The position numbers and the translations under genes are program-made. This document shows positions 39,388-53,500 of a stretch of 64,000 bases of DNA, piece after piece (the stretch's first letter is position 1; every line of letters begins with the position of its first letter). Below the pieces are notes generated by a model, which made no database searches, was not told the DNA's origin, and was given only the letters and a program-made list of their open reading frames with translations. Source of the stretch: Hippophae tibetana (lineage: Eukaryota > Streptophyta > Magnoliopsida > Rosales > Elaeagnaceae); NCBI GenBank assembly GCA_037013495.1, contig JAZDXN010000029.1, forward strand, positions 4,290,501-4,354,500, given 5' to 3'.

Positions 39388-39759
39388 AAAACGTCTATTA
39401 TAATAAATCAAACCAAAGGTCGTATCGAATTCCATAATCTTAGCTGAACTGGCTATAGAAATTCTTTAGTTGATTCTAAATTCTATCATTTACATCACTT
39501 ATCGAGGGTTTAAAGTTTTTGTCACATATTTTACATTTTTGGTTTTATTCAACAGAGTTGTAATGAAGATGGATGAGCCGACCAAGTGTATGTTTAAAAA
39601 TAAACTAAGGACTAAGAATATAATAAAATAATTTCATGATCCAATTAAAGAAATGAGAAGAAAAAAGAAGAGGCGTGCTACTCTTCAAAGTTTTAAAAAA
39701 CAATATTTGATAAATAAAAGTTTTACCTTTAAACGGGTATAACGTTTGACTCGTGTGTC
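39388..39759 (+). repeat. Chimeric D/B monomer
   Basis: D-type up to the body (CAACAGAGTTG, AAGTGTATG, AAACTAAGGACTAAG, CTACTCTTC), with GATAAATAAAAG unique to this lineage. It ends B-like with AAACGGGTATAACG and an AAACAAAAGG tail. Length is 372 bp as for D. Sister copies start at 40505, 47594 and 48711. Confidence 0.8.
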
Positions 39760-42321
39760 AAAACGTCTATTATAATAAATCAAACAAAAGGTCGTATCGA
39801 TTTCCATAATCTTAGCTGGCCTGTGTATAGAAGTTCATTACTTGATCCTAAATTATATTATTTACATCACTTATCGAGGGTTTCCAAGTTTTGTTACGTA
39901 TTTTACATTTTTTATTTAATTCGATAGAGTTGTAATGAAGATAGATGAGTCAACCAAGAGTATGTTTAAAAATATTCTAATGAATCTTAATATACTACAA
40001 ATAATTTCATGATCCAATAAAAGAAATGAGAAAAAAAAAGAAAAGGAGTGCTACTTTTTAACGTTTTCCAAAACATATTTGGGAAATAGGAGTTGTAGCT
40101 TCAAACGGTCATAACTTTTAACTCGTTTGTCAAAACGTCTATTATAATAAATCAAACCAAAGGTCGTATCGATATCCATAATCTTAGCTGACCTGGCTAT
40201 AGAAATTCATTACTTGATCCTAAATTCTATCATTTACATCACTTATCGAGGGTTTAAAGTTTTTGTCACATATTTTACATTTTTGGTTTTATTCTATAGA
40301 GTTGTAATGAAGATAGATGAGTCGACCAAGAGTATGTTGAAAAATATTCTAATGAATCTTAATATAATACAAATAATTTCATGGTCCAATAAAAGAAATG
40401 AGAAGAAAAAAAGAAAAGGATTGCTACTTTTTAACGTTTTCCAAAACATATTTGAGAAATAGGAGTTGTAGCTTGAAACGGTCATAACTTTTGACTCGTG
40501 TGTCAAAACGTCTATTATAATAAATCAAACCAAAGGTCGTATCGAATTCCATAATCTTAGCTGAACTGGCTATAGAAATTCTTTAGTTGATCCTAAATTC
40601 TATCATTTATATCACTTATCGAGGGTTTAAAGTTTTTGTCACATATTTTACATTTTTGGTTTTATTCAACAGAGTTATAATGAAGATGGATGAGCCGACC
40701 AAGTGTATGATTAAAAATAAACTAAGGACTAAGAATATAATAAAATAATTTCATGATCCAATTAAAGAAATGAGAAGAAAAAAGAAGAGGCGTGCTACTC
40801 TTCAAAGTTTTAAAAAACAATATTTGATAAATAAAAGTTTTACCTTTAAACGGGTATAACGTTTGACTCGTGTGTCAAAACGTGTATTATAATAAATCAA
40901 ACAAAAGGTCGTATCGATTTCCATAATCTTAGCTGGCCTGGGTATAGAAGTTCATTACTTGATCCTAAATTATATTATTTACATCACTTATCGAGGGTTT
41001 CCAATTTTTGTTACGTATTTTACATTTTTTATTTAATTCAATAGAGATGTAATGAAGATAGATGAGTCAACCAAGAGTATGTTTAAAAATATTCTAATGA
41101 ATCTTAATATAATACAAATAATTTCAAGATCCAATAAAAGAAATGAGAAGAAAAAAAGAAAAGGAGTGCTACTTTTTAACGTTTTCCAAAACATATTTGA
41201 GAAATAGGAGTTGTAGCTTGAAACGGTCATAACTTTTGACTCGTGTGTCAAAACGTCTATTATAATAAATCAAACCAAAGGTCGTATCGAATTCCATAAT
41301 CTTAGCTGAACTGGCTATAGAAATTCTTTAGTTGATCCTAAATTCTATCATTTACATCACTTATCGAGGGTTTAAAGTTTTTGTCACATATTTTACATTT
41401 TTGGTTTTATTCAATATAGTTGCAATGAAGATGAATGAGCCGACCAAGAGTATGTTTAAAAATAAACTAATGACTAAGAATATAATACAAATAATTTCAT
41501 GATCCAATTAAAGAAATGAGAATAAAAAAGAAGAGGCGTGCTACCGTTCAAAGTTTTAAAAAAACAATATTTGATAAATCGAAGTTTTACCTTTAAACGG
41601 GTATAACGTTTGACTCGTGTGTCAAAACGTCTATTATAATAAATCAAACAAAAGGTCGTATGGATTTCCATAATCTTAGCTGGCCTGGGTATAGAAGTTC
41701 ATTACTTGATCCTAAATTATATTATTTACATCACTTATCGAGGGTTTCCAATTTTTGTTACGTATTTTACATTTCTTATTTAATTCAATAGAGTTGTAAT
41801 GAAGATAGATGAGTCAACCAAGAGTATGTTTAAAAATATTCTAATGAATCTTAATATAATACAAATAATTTCATGATCCAATAAAAGAAATGAGAAGAAA
41901 AAAAGAAAAGGAGTGCTACTTTTTAACGTTTTCCAAAACATATTTGAGAAATAGGAGTTGTAGCTTGAAACGGTCATAACTTTTGACTCGTGTGTCAAAA
42001 CGTCTATTATAATAGATCAAACCAAAGGTCGTATCGAATTCCATAATCTTAGCTGAACTGGCTATAGAAATTCATTACTTGATCCTAAATTCTATAATTT
42101 ACATCAATTATCGAGAGTTTAAAGTTTTTGTCACATATTTTACAATTTTGGTTTTATTCAATATAGTTGCAATGAAGATGAATGAGCCGACCAAGAGTAT
42201 GTTTAAAAATAAACTAATGACTAAGAATATAATACAAATAATTTCATGATCCAATTAAAGAAATGATAATAAAAAAGAAGAGGCGTGCTACCGTTCAAAG
42301 TTTTAAAAAAACAATATTTGA

Positions 42322-42341
42322 GAAATAGGAGTTGTAGCTTG
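42322..42341 (+). other. Short type-1 gene-conversion patch inside a B monomer
   Basis: In the B monomer at 41997-42370, bases 42322-42341 read as type 1 (GAGAAATAGGAGTTG through CTTG). Both flanks are B, including the private GTATAACCTTTGAC that it shares with the partner monomer at 50203-50576. The partner has the normal GATAAATCGAAG body. The patch sits at the junction of the two 8206-bp units. Confidence 0.85.
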
Positions 42342-42370
42342 AAACGGGTATAACCTTTGACTCGTGTGTC

Positions 42371-45300
42371 AAAACGTCTATTATAATAAATCAAACAAAA
42401 GGTCGTATCGATTTCCATAATCTTAGCTGGCCTGGGTATAGGAGTTCATTACTTGATCCTAAATTATATTATTTACATCACTTATCGAGGGTTTCCAATT
42501 TTTGTTACGTATTTTACATTTTTTATTTAATTCAATAGAGTTGTAATGAAGATAGATGAGTCAACCAAGAGTATGTTTAAAACTATTCTAATAAATCTTA
42601 ATATAATACAAATAATTTCATGATCCAATAAAAGAAATGAGAAGAAAAAAAGAAAAGGAGTGCTACTTTTTAACGTTTTCCAAAACATATTTGAGAAATA
42701 GGAGTTGTAGCTTGAAACGGTCATAACTTTTGACTCGTTTGTCAAAACGTCTATTATAATAAATCAAACCAAAGGTCGTATCGATATCCATAATCTTAGC
42801 TGACCTGGCTATAGAAATTCATTACTTGATCCTAAATTCTATCATTTACATCACTTATCGAGGGTTTAAAGTTTTTGTCACATATTTTACATTTTTGGTT
42901 TTATTCTATAGAGTTGTAATGAAGATAGATGAGTCGACCAAGAGTATGTTTAAAAATATTCTAATGAATCTTAATATAATACAAATAATTTCATGATCCA
43001 ACAAAAGAAATGAGAAGAAAAAAAGAAAAGGAGTGCTACTTTTTAACGTTTTCCAAAACATATTTGAGAAATAGGAGTTGTAGCTTGAAACGGTCATAAC
43101 TTTTGACTCGTTTGTCAAAACGTCTATTATAATAAATCAAACCAAAGGTCGTATCGATATCCATAATCTTAGCTGACCTGGCTATAGAAATTCATTACTT
43201 GATCCTAAATTCTATCATTTACATCACTTATCGAGAGTTTAAAGTTTTTGTCACATATTTTACAATTTTGGTTTTATTCAATATAGTTGCAATGAAGATG
43301 AATGAGCCGACCAAGAGTATGTTTAAAAATAAATTAATGCCTAAGAATATAATACAAATAATTTCATGATCCCATTAAAGAAATGAGAATAAAAAAGAAG
43401 AGGCGTGCTACCGTTCAAAGTTTTAAAAAAACAATATTTGATAAATCAAAGTTTTACCTTTAAACGGGTATAACGTTTGACTCGTGTGTCAAAACGTCTA
43501 TTATAATAAATCAAACAAAAGGTCGTATCGATTTCCATAATCTTAGTTGGCCTGGGTATAGAAGTTCATTACTTGATCCTAAATTATATTATTTACATCA
43601 CTTATCGAGGGTTTCCAATTTTTGTTACGTATTTTACATTTTTTATTTAATTCAATAGAGTTGTAATGAAGATAGATGAGTCAACCAAGAGTATGTTTAA
43701 AAATATTCTAATAAATCTTAATATAATACAAATAATTTCATGATCCAATAAAAGAAATGAGAAGAAAAAAAGAAAAGGAGTGCTACTTTTTAACGTTTTC
43801 CAAAACATATTTGAGAAATAGGAGTTGTAGCTTGAAACGGTCATAACTTTTGACTCGTTTGTCAAAACGTCTATTATAATAAATCAAACCAAAGGTCGTA
43901 TCGATATCCATAATCTTAGCTGACCTGGCTTTAGAAATTCATTACTTGATCCTAAATTCTATCATTTACATCACTTATCGAGGGTTTAAAGTTTTTGTCA
44001 CATATTTTACATTTTTGGTTTTATTCTATAGAGTTGTAATGAAGATAGATGAGTCGACCAAGAGTATGTTGGAAAATATTCTAATGAATCTTAATATAAT
44101 ACAAATAATTTCATGATCCAATAAAAGAAATGAGAAGAAAAAAAGAAAAGGAGTGCTACTTTTTAACGTTTTCCAAAACATATTTGAGAAATAGGAGTTG
44201 TAGCTTGAAACGGTCATAACTTTTGACTCGTTTGTCAAAACGTCTATTATAATAAATCAAACCAAAGGTCGTATCGATATCCATAATCTTAGCTGACCTG
44301 GCTATAGAAATTCATTACTTGATCCTAAATTCTATCATTTACATCACTTATCGAGGGTTTAAAGTTTTTGTCACATATTTTACATTTTTGGTTTTATTCT
44401 ATAGAGTTGTAATGAAGATAGATGAGTCGACCAAGAGTATGTTTAAAAATATTCTAATGAATCTTAATATAATACAAATAATTTCATGATCCAACAAAAG
44501 AAATGAGAAGAAAAAAAGGAAAAGGAGTGCTACTTTTTAACGTTTTCCAAAACATATTTGAGAAATAGGAGTTGTAGCTTGAAACGGTCATAACTTTTGA
44601 CTCGTTTGTCAAAACGTCTATTATAATAAATCAAACCAAAGGTCGTATCGATATCCATAATCTTAGCTGACCTGGCTATAGAAATTCATTACTTGATCCT
44701 AAATTCTATGATTTACATCACTTATCGAGGGTTTAAAGTTTTTGTCACATATTTTACATTTTTGGTTTTATTCTATAGAGTTGTAATGAAGATAGATGAG
44801 TCGACCAAGAGTATGTTGAAAAATATTCTAATGAATCTTAATATAATACAAATAATTTCATGATCCAATAAAAGAAATGAGAAGAAAAAAAGAAAAGGAG
44901 TGCTATTTTTTAACGTTTTCCAAAACATATTTGAGAAATAGGAGTTGTAGCTTGAAACGGTCATAACTTTTGACTCGTGTGTCAAAACGTCTATTATAAT
45001 AAATCAAACCAAAGGTCATATCGAATTCCATAATCTTAGCTGAACTGGCTATAGAAATTCATTACTTGATCCTAAATTCTATCATTTACATCACTTATCG
45101 AGGGTTTAAAGTTTTTGTCACATATTTTACATTTTTGGTTTTATTCTATAGAGTTGTAATGAAGATAGATGAGTCGACCAAGAGTATGTTGGAAAATATT
45201 CTAATGAATCTTAATATAATACAAATAATTTCATGATCCAATAAAAGAAATGAGAAGAAAAAAAGAAAAGGAGTGCTACTTTTTAACGTTTTCCAAAACA

Positions 45301-48300
45301 TATTTGAGAAATAGGAGTTGTAGCTTGAAACGGTCATAACTTTTGACTCGTTTGTCAAAACGTCTATTATAATAAATCAAACCAAAGGTCGTATCGATAT
45401 CCATAATCTTAGCTGACCTGGCTATAGAAGTTCATTACTTGATCCTAAATTATATTATTTACATCACTTATCGAGGGTTTCCAATTTTTGTTACGTATTT
45501 TACATTTTTTATTTAATTCAATAGAGTTGTAATGAAGATAGATGAGTCAACCAAGAGTATGTTTAAAAATATTCTAATAAATCTTAATATAATACAAATA
45601 ATTTCATGATCCAATAAAAGAAATGAGAAGAAAAAAAGAAAAGGAGTGCTACTTTTTAACGTTTTCCAAAACATATTTGAGAAATAGGAGTTGTAGCTTG
45701 AAACGGTCATAACTTTTGACTCGTTTGTCAAAACGTCTATTATAATAAATCAAACCAAAGGTCGTATCGATATCCATAATCTTAGCTGACCTGGCTATAG
45801 AAATTCATTACTTGATCCTAAATTCTATCATTTACATCACTTATCGAGGGTTTAAAGTTTTTGTCACATATTTTACATTTTTGGTTTTATTCTATAGAGT
45901 TGTAATGAAGATAGATGAGTCGACCAAGAGTATGTTGGAAAATATTCTAATGAATCTTAATATAATACAAATAATTTCATGATCCAATAAAAGAAATGAG
46001 AAGAAAAAAAGAAAAGGAGTGCTACTTTTTAACGTTTTCCAAAACATATTTGAGAAATAGGAGTTGTAGCTTGAAACGGTCATAACTTTTGACTCGTGTG
46101 TCAAAACGTCTATTATAATAAATCAAACCAAAGGTCATATCGAATTCCATAATCTTAGCTGAACTGGCTATAGAAATTCTTTAGTTGATCCTAAATTCTA
46201 TCATTTACATCACTTATCGAGGGTTTAAAGTTTTTGTCACATATTTTACATTTTTGGTTTTATTCAACAGAGTTGTAATGAAGCTGGATGGGCCGACCAA
46301 GTGTATGTTTAAAAATAAACTAAGGACTAAGAATATAATAAAATAATTTCATGATCCAATTAAAGAATTGAGAAGAAAAAAGAAGAGGCGTGCTACTCTT
46401 CAAGGTTTTAAAAAACAATATTTGATAAATCAAAGTTTTACCTTTAAACGGGCATAACGTTTGACTCGTGTGTCAAAACGTCTATTATAATAAATCAAAC
46501 CAAACGTCGTATCGATTTCCAAAATCTTAGCTGACCTGCCTATAGAAATTCATTACTTGATCCTAAATTACATCATTTACATCACTTATCGAGGGTTTCC
46601 AATTTTTTTTACGTATTTTACATTTTTTATTTAATTCAATAGAGTTGTAATGAAGATAGATGAGTCAACCAAGAGTATGTTTAAAAATATTCTAATAAAT
46701 CTTAATATAATACAAATAATTTCATGATCTAATAAAAGAAATGAGAAGAAAAAAAGAAAAGGAGTGCTACTTTTTAACGTTTTCCAAAACATATTTGAGA
46801 AATAGGAGTTGTAGCTTGAAACGGTCATAACTTTTGACTCGTTTGTCAAAACGTCTATTATAATAAATCAAACCAAAGGTCGTATCGATATCCATAATCT
46901 TAGCTGACCTGGCTATAGAAATTCATTACTTGATCCTAAATTCGATCATTTACATCACTTATCGAGGGTTTAAAGTTTTTGTCACATATTTTACATTTTT
47001 GGTTTTATTCTATAGAGTTGTAATGAAGATAGATGAGTCGACCAAGAGTATGTTGAAAAATATTCTAATGAATCTTAATATAATACAAATAATTTCATGA
47101 TCCAATAAAAGAAATGAGAAGAAAAAAAGAAAAGGAGTGCTATTTTTTAACGTTTTCCAAAACATATTTGAGAAATAGGAGTTGTAGCTTGAAACGGTCA
47201 TAACTTTTGACTCGTTTGTCAAAACGTCTATTATAATAAATCAAACCAAAGGTCGTATCGATATCCATAATCTTAGCTGACCTGGCTATAGAAATTCATT
47301 ACTTGATCCTAAATTCTATCATTTACATCACTTATGGAGGTTTTAAAGTTTTTGTCACATATTTTATATTTTTGGTTTTATTCTATAGAGTTGTAATGAA
47401 GATAGATGAGTCGACCAAGAGTATGTTGACAAATATTCTAATGAATCTTAATATAATACAAATAATTTCATGATCCAATAAAAGAAATGAGAAGAAAAAA
47501 AGAAAAGGATTGCTACTTTTTAACGTTTTCCAAAACATATTTGAGAAATAGGAGTTGTAGCTTGAAACGGTCATAACTTTTGACTCGTGTGTCAAAACGT
47601 CTATTATAATAAATCAAACCAAAGGTCGTATCGAATTCCATAATCTTAGCTGAACTGGCTATAGAAATTCTTTAGTTGATTCTAAATTCTATCATTTACA
47701 TCACTTATCGAGGGTTTAAAGTTTTTGTCACATATTTTACATTTTTGGTTTTATTCAACAGAGTTGTAATGAAGATGGATGAGCCGACCAAGTGTATGTT
47801 TAAAAATAAACTAAGGACTAAGAATATAATAAAATAATTTCATGATCCAATTAAAGAAATGAGAAGAAAAAAGAAGAGGCGTGCTACTCTTCAAAGTTTT
47901 AAAAAACAATATTTGATAAATAAAAGTTTTACCTTTAAACGGGTATAACGTTTGACTCGTGTGTCAAAACGTCTATTATAATAAATCAAACAAAAGGTCG
48001 TATCGATTTCCATAATCTTAGCTGGCCTGTGTATAGAAGTTCATTACTTGATCCTAAATTATATTATTTACATCACTTATCGAGGGTTTCCAAGTTTTGT
48101 TACGTATTTTACATTTTTTATTTAATTCGATAGAGTTGTAATGAAGATAGATGAGTCAACCAAGAGTATGTTTAAAAATATTCTAATGAATCTTAATATA
48201 CTACAAATAATTTCATGATCCAATAAAAGAAATGAGAAAAAAAAAGAAAAGGAGTGCTACTTTTTAACGTTTTCCAAAACATATTTGGGAAATAGGAGTT

Positions 48301-50576
48301 GTAGCTTCAAACGGTCATAACTTTTAACTCGTTTGTCAAAACGTCTATTATAATAAATCAAACCAAAGGTCGTATCGATATCCATAATCTTAGCTGACCT
48401 GGCTATAGAAATTCATTACTTGATCCTAAATTCTATCATTTACATCACTTATCGAGGGTTTAAAGTTTTTGTCACATATTTTACATTTTTGGTTTTATTC
48501 TATAGAGTTGTAATGAAGATAGATGAGTCGACCAAGAGTATGTTGAAAAATATTCTAATGAATCTTAATATAATACAAATAATTTCATGGTCCAATAAAA
48601 GAAATGAGAAGAAAAAAAGAAAAGGATTGCTACTTTTTAACGTTTTCCAAAACATATTTGAGAAATAGGAGTTGTAGCTTGAAACGGTCATAACTTTTGA
48701 CTCGTGTGTCAAAACGTCTATTATAATAAATCAAACCAAAGGTCGTATCGAATTCCATAATCTTAGCTGAACTGGCTATAGAAATTCTTTAGTTGATCCT
48801 AAATTCTATCATTTATATCACTTATCGAGGGTTTAAAGTTTTTGTCACATATTTTACATTTTTGGTTTTATTCAACAGAGTTATAATGAAGATGGATGAG
48901 CCGACCAAGTGTATGATTAAAAATAAACTAAGGACTAAGAATATAATAAAATAATTTCATGATCCAATTAAAGAAATGAGAAGAAAAAAGAAGAGGCGTG
49001 CTACTCTTCAAAGTTTTAAAAAACAATATTTGATAAATAAAAGTTTTACCTTTAAACGGGTATAACGTTTGACTCGTGTGTCAAAACGTGTATTATAATA
49101 AATCAAACAAAAGGTCGTATCGATTTCCATAATCTTAGCTGGCCTGGGTATAGAAGTTCATTACTTGATCCTAAATTATATTATTTACATCACTTATCGA
49201 GGGTTTCCAATTTTTGTTACGTATTTTACATTTTTTATTTAATTCAATAGAGATGTAATGAAGATAGATGAGTCAACCAAGAGTATGTTTAAAAATATTC
49301 TAATGAATCTTAATATAATACAAATAATTTCAAGATCCAATAAAAGAAATGAGAAGAAAAAAAGAAAAGGAGTGCTACTTTTTAACGTTTTCCAAAACAT
49401 ATTTGAGAAATAGGAGTTGTAGCTTGAAACGGTCATAACTTTTGACTCGTGTGTCAAAACGTCTATTATAATAAATCAAACCAAAGGTCGTATCGAATTC
49501 CATAATCTTAGCTGAACTGGCTATAGAAATTCTTTAGTTGATCCTAAATTCTATCATTTACATCACTTATCGAGGGTTTAAAGTTTTTGTCACATATTTT
49601 ACATTTTTGGTTTTATTCAATATAGTTGCAATGAAGATGAATGAGCCGACCAAGAGTATGTTTAAAAATAAACTAATGACTAAGAATATAATACAAATAA
49701 TTTCATGATCCAATTAAAGAAATGAGAATAAAAAAGAAGAGGCGTGCTACCGTTCAAAGTTTTAAAAAAACAATATTTGATAAATCGAAGTTTTACCTTT
49801 AAACGGGTATAACGTTTGACTCGTGTGTCAAAACGTCTATTATAATAAATCAAACAAAAGGTCGTATGGATTTCCATAATCTTAGCTGGCCTGGGTATAG
49901 AAGTTCATTACTTGATCCTAAATTATATTATTTACATCACTTATCGAGGGTTTCCAATTTTTGTTACGTATTTTACATTTCTTATTTAATTCAATAGAGT
50001 TGTAATGAAGATAGATGAGTCAACCAAGAGTATGTTTAAAAATATTCTAATGAATCTTAATATAATACAAATAATTTCATGATCCAATAAAAGAAATGAG
50101 AAGAAAAAAAGAAAAGGAGTGCTACTTTTTAACGTTTTCCAAAACATATTTGAGAAATAGGAGTTGTAGCTTGAAACGGTCATAACTTTTGACTCGTGTG
50201 TCAAAACGTCTATTATAATAGATCAAACCAAAGGTCGTATCGAATTCCATAATCTTAGCTGAACTGGCTATAGAAATTCATTACTTGATCCTAAATTCTA
50301 TAATTTACATCAATTATCGAGAGTTTAAAGTTTTTGTCACATATTTTACAATTTTGGTTTTATTCAATATAGTTGCAATGAAGATGAATGAGCCGACCAA
50401 GAGTATGTTTAAAAATAAACTAATGACTAAGAATATAATACAAATAATTTCATGATCCAATTAAAGAAATGATAATAAAAAAGAAGAGGCGTGCTACCGT
50501 TCAAAGTTTTAAAAAAACAATATTTGATAAATCGAAGTTTTACCTTTAAACGGGTATAACCTTTGACTCGTGTGTC
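42371..50576. repeat. HOR-VI unit 2: 22-mer, 8206 bp
   Basis: Same monomer order as 34165-42370, shifted by 8206. All open frames compared between the two units translate identically up to the last B monomer. That monomer is plain B at 50203-50576, while its partner at 41997-42370 carries a 20-bp type-1 patch. Identity this high points to a very recent tandem duplication, or to an assembly duplication. Confidence 0.92.
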
Positions 50577-53500
50577 AAAACGTCTATTATAATAAATCAA
50601 ACAAAAGGTCGTATCGATTTCCATAATCTTAGCTGGCCTGGGTATTGAAGTTCATTACTTGATCCTAAATTATATTATTTACATCACTTATCGAGGGTTT
50701 CCAATTTTTGTTACGTATTTTACATTTTTTATTTAATTCAATAGAGATGTAATGAAGATAGATGAGTCAACCAAGAGTATGTTTAAAAATATTCTAATGA
50801 ATCTTAATATAATACAAATAATTTCATGATCCAATAAAAGAAATGAGAAGAAAAAAAGAAAAGGAGTGCTACTTTTTAACGTTTTCCAAAACATATTTGA
50901 GAAATAGGAGTTGTAGCTTGAAACGGTCATAACTTTTGACTAGTGTGTCAAAACGTCTATTATAATAGATCAAACCAAAGGTCGTATCGAATTCCATAAT
51001 CTTAGCTGAACTGGCTATAGAAATTCATTACTTGATCCTAAATTCTATAATTTACATCAATTATCGAGAGTTTAAAGTTTTTGTCACATATTTTACAATT
51101 TTGGTTTTATTCAATATAGTTGCAATGAAGATGAATGAGCCGACCAAGAGTATGTTTAAAAATAAACTAATGACTAAGAATATAATACAAATAATTTCAT
51201 GATCCAATTAAAGAAATGATAATAAAAAAGAAGAGGCGTGCTACCGTTCAAAGTTTTAAAAAAACAATATTTGATAAATCGAAGTTTTACCTTTAAACGG
51301 GTATAACGTTTGACTCGTGTGTCAAAACGTCTATTATAATAAATCAAACAAAAGGTCGTATCGATTTCCATAATCTTAGCTGGCCTGGGTATAGAAGTTC
51401 ATTACTTGATCCTAAATTATATTATTTACATCACTTATCGAGGGTTTCCAATTTTTGTTACGTATTTTACATTTCTTATTTAATTCAATAGAGTTGTAAT
51501 GAAGATAGATGAGTCAACCAAGAGTATGTTTAAAAATATTCTAATGAATCTTAATATAATACAAATAATTTCAAGATCCAATAAAAGAAATGAGAAGAAA
51601 AAAAGAAAAGGAGTGCTACTTTTTAACGTTTTCCAAAACATATTTGAGAAATAGGAGTTGTAGCTTGAAACGGTCATAACTTTTGACTCGTGTGTCAAAA
51701 CGTCTATTATAATAAATCAAACCAAAGGTCATATCGAATTCCATAATCTTAGCTGAACTGGCTATAGAAATTCTTTAGTTGATCCTAAATTCTATCATTT
51801 ACATCACTTATCGAGGGTTTAAAGTTTTTGTCACATATTTTACATTTTTGGTTTTATTCAATATAGTTGCAATGAAGATGAATGAGCCGACCAAGAGTAT
51901 GTTTAAAAATAAACAAATGACTAAGAATATAATACAAATAATTTCATGATCCAATTAAAGAAATGAGAATAAAAAAGAAGAGGCGTGCTACCGTTCAAAG
52001 TTTTAAAAAAACAATATTTGATAAATCGAAGTTTTACCTTTAAACGGGTATAACGTTTGACTCGTGTGTCAAAACGTCTATTATAATAAATCAACCAAAA
52101 GGTCGTATCGATTTCCATAATCTTAGCTGGCCTGGGTATAGAAGTTCATTACTTGATCCTAAATTATATTATTTACATCACTTATCGAGGGTTTCCAATT
52201 TTTGTTACGTATTTTACATTTTTTATTTAATTCAATAGAGTTGTAATGAAGATAGATGAGTCAACCAAGAGTATGTTTAAAAATATTCTAATGAATCTTA
52301 ATATAATACAAATAATTTCATGATCCAATAAAAGAAATGAGAAGAAAAAAAGAAAAGGAGTGCTACTTTTTAACGTTTTCCAAAACATATTTGAGAAATA
52401 GGAGTTGTAGCTTGAAACGGTCATAACTTTTGACTCGTGTGTCAAAACGTCTATTTTAATAAATCAAACCAAAGCTCGTATCGAATTCCATAATCTTAGC
52501 GGAACTGGCTATAGAAATTCTTTAGTTGATCCTAAATTCTATCATTTACATCACTTATCGAGGGTTTAAAGTTTTTGTCACATATTTTACATTTTTGGTT
52601 TTATTCAATATAGTTGCAATGAAGATGAATGAGCCGACCAAGAGTATGTTTAAAAATAAACAAATGACTAAGAATATAATACAAATAATTTCATGATCCA
52701 ATTAAAGAAATGAGAATAAAAAAGAAGAGGCGTGCTACCGTTCAAAGTTTTAAAAAAACAATATTTGATAAATCGAAGTTTTACCTTTAAACGGGAATAA
52801 CGTTTGACTCGTGTGTCAAAACGTCTATTATAATAAATCAAACAAAAGGTCGTATCGATTTCCATAATCTTAGCTGGCCTGGGTATAGAAGTTCATTACT
52901 TGATCCTAAATTATATTATTTACATCACTTATCGAGGGTTTCCAATTTTTGTTACGTATTTTACATTTCTTATTTAATTCAATAGAGTTGTAATGAAGAT
53001 AGATGAGTCAACCAAGAGTATGTTTAAAAATATTCTAATGAATCTTAATATAATACAAATAATTTCAAGATCCAATAAAAGAAATGAGAAGAAAAAAAGA
53101 AAAGGAGTGCTACTTTTTAACGTTTTCCAAAACATATTTGAGAAATAGGAGTTGTAGCTTGAAACGGTCATAACTTTTGACTCGTGTGTCAAAACGTCTA
53201 TTATAATAAATCAAACCAAAGGTCGTATCGAATTCCATAATCTTAGCTGAACTGGCTATAGAAATTCTTTAGTTGATCCTAAATTCTATCATTTACATCA
53301 CTTATCGAGGGTTTAAAGTTTTTGTCACATATTTTACATTTTTGGTTTTATTCAATATAGTTGCAATGAAGATGATTGAGCCGACCAAGAGTATGTTTAA
53401 AAATAAACTAATGACTAAGAATATAATACAAATAATTTCATGATCCAATTAAAGAAATGAGAATAAAAAAGAAGAGGCGTGCTACCGTTGAAAGTTTTAA

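Larger units (their letters stand above)
34165..42370. repeat. HOR-VI unit 1: 22-mer, 8206 bp
   Basis: Monomer starts: 34165 C, 34538 A2, 34911 B, 35285 C, 35658 A2, 36031 A2, 36405 A2, 36778 A2, 37151 C, 37524 A2, 37897 D, 38269 C, 38642 A2, 39015 A2, 39388 D/B, 39760 C, 40132 A2, 40505 D/B, 40877 C, 41250 B, 41624 C, 41997 B. Every private mark I checked recurs 8206 bp later: an extra G in the purine tract near 36311, GAAGCTGGATGGGCC near 38077, CATGGTCC near 40380, GAGTTATAATG near 40673 and GAGATGTAATG near 41044. Confidence 0.92.

Noticed and set aside
40214-40462. Plus-strand open frames of 66-82 codons (also 33084-33299, 48420-48668, 54832-55032, 57436-57636, 60413-60613)
   Set aside because: They arise only in monomers where a stop codon happens to be changed, lie wholly within the repeat, and have lysine-rich low-complexity content from the purine tract.
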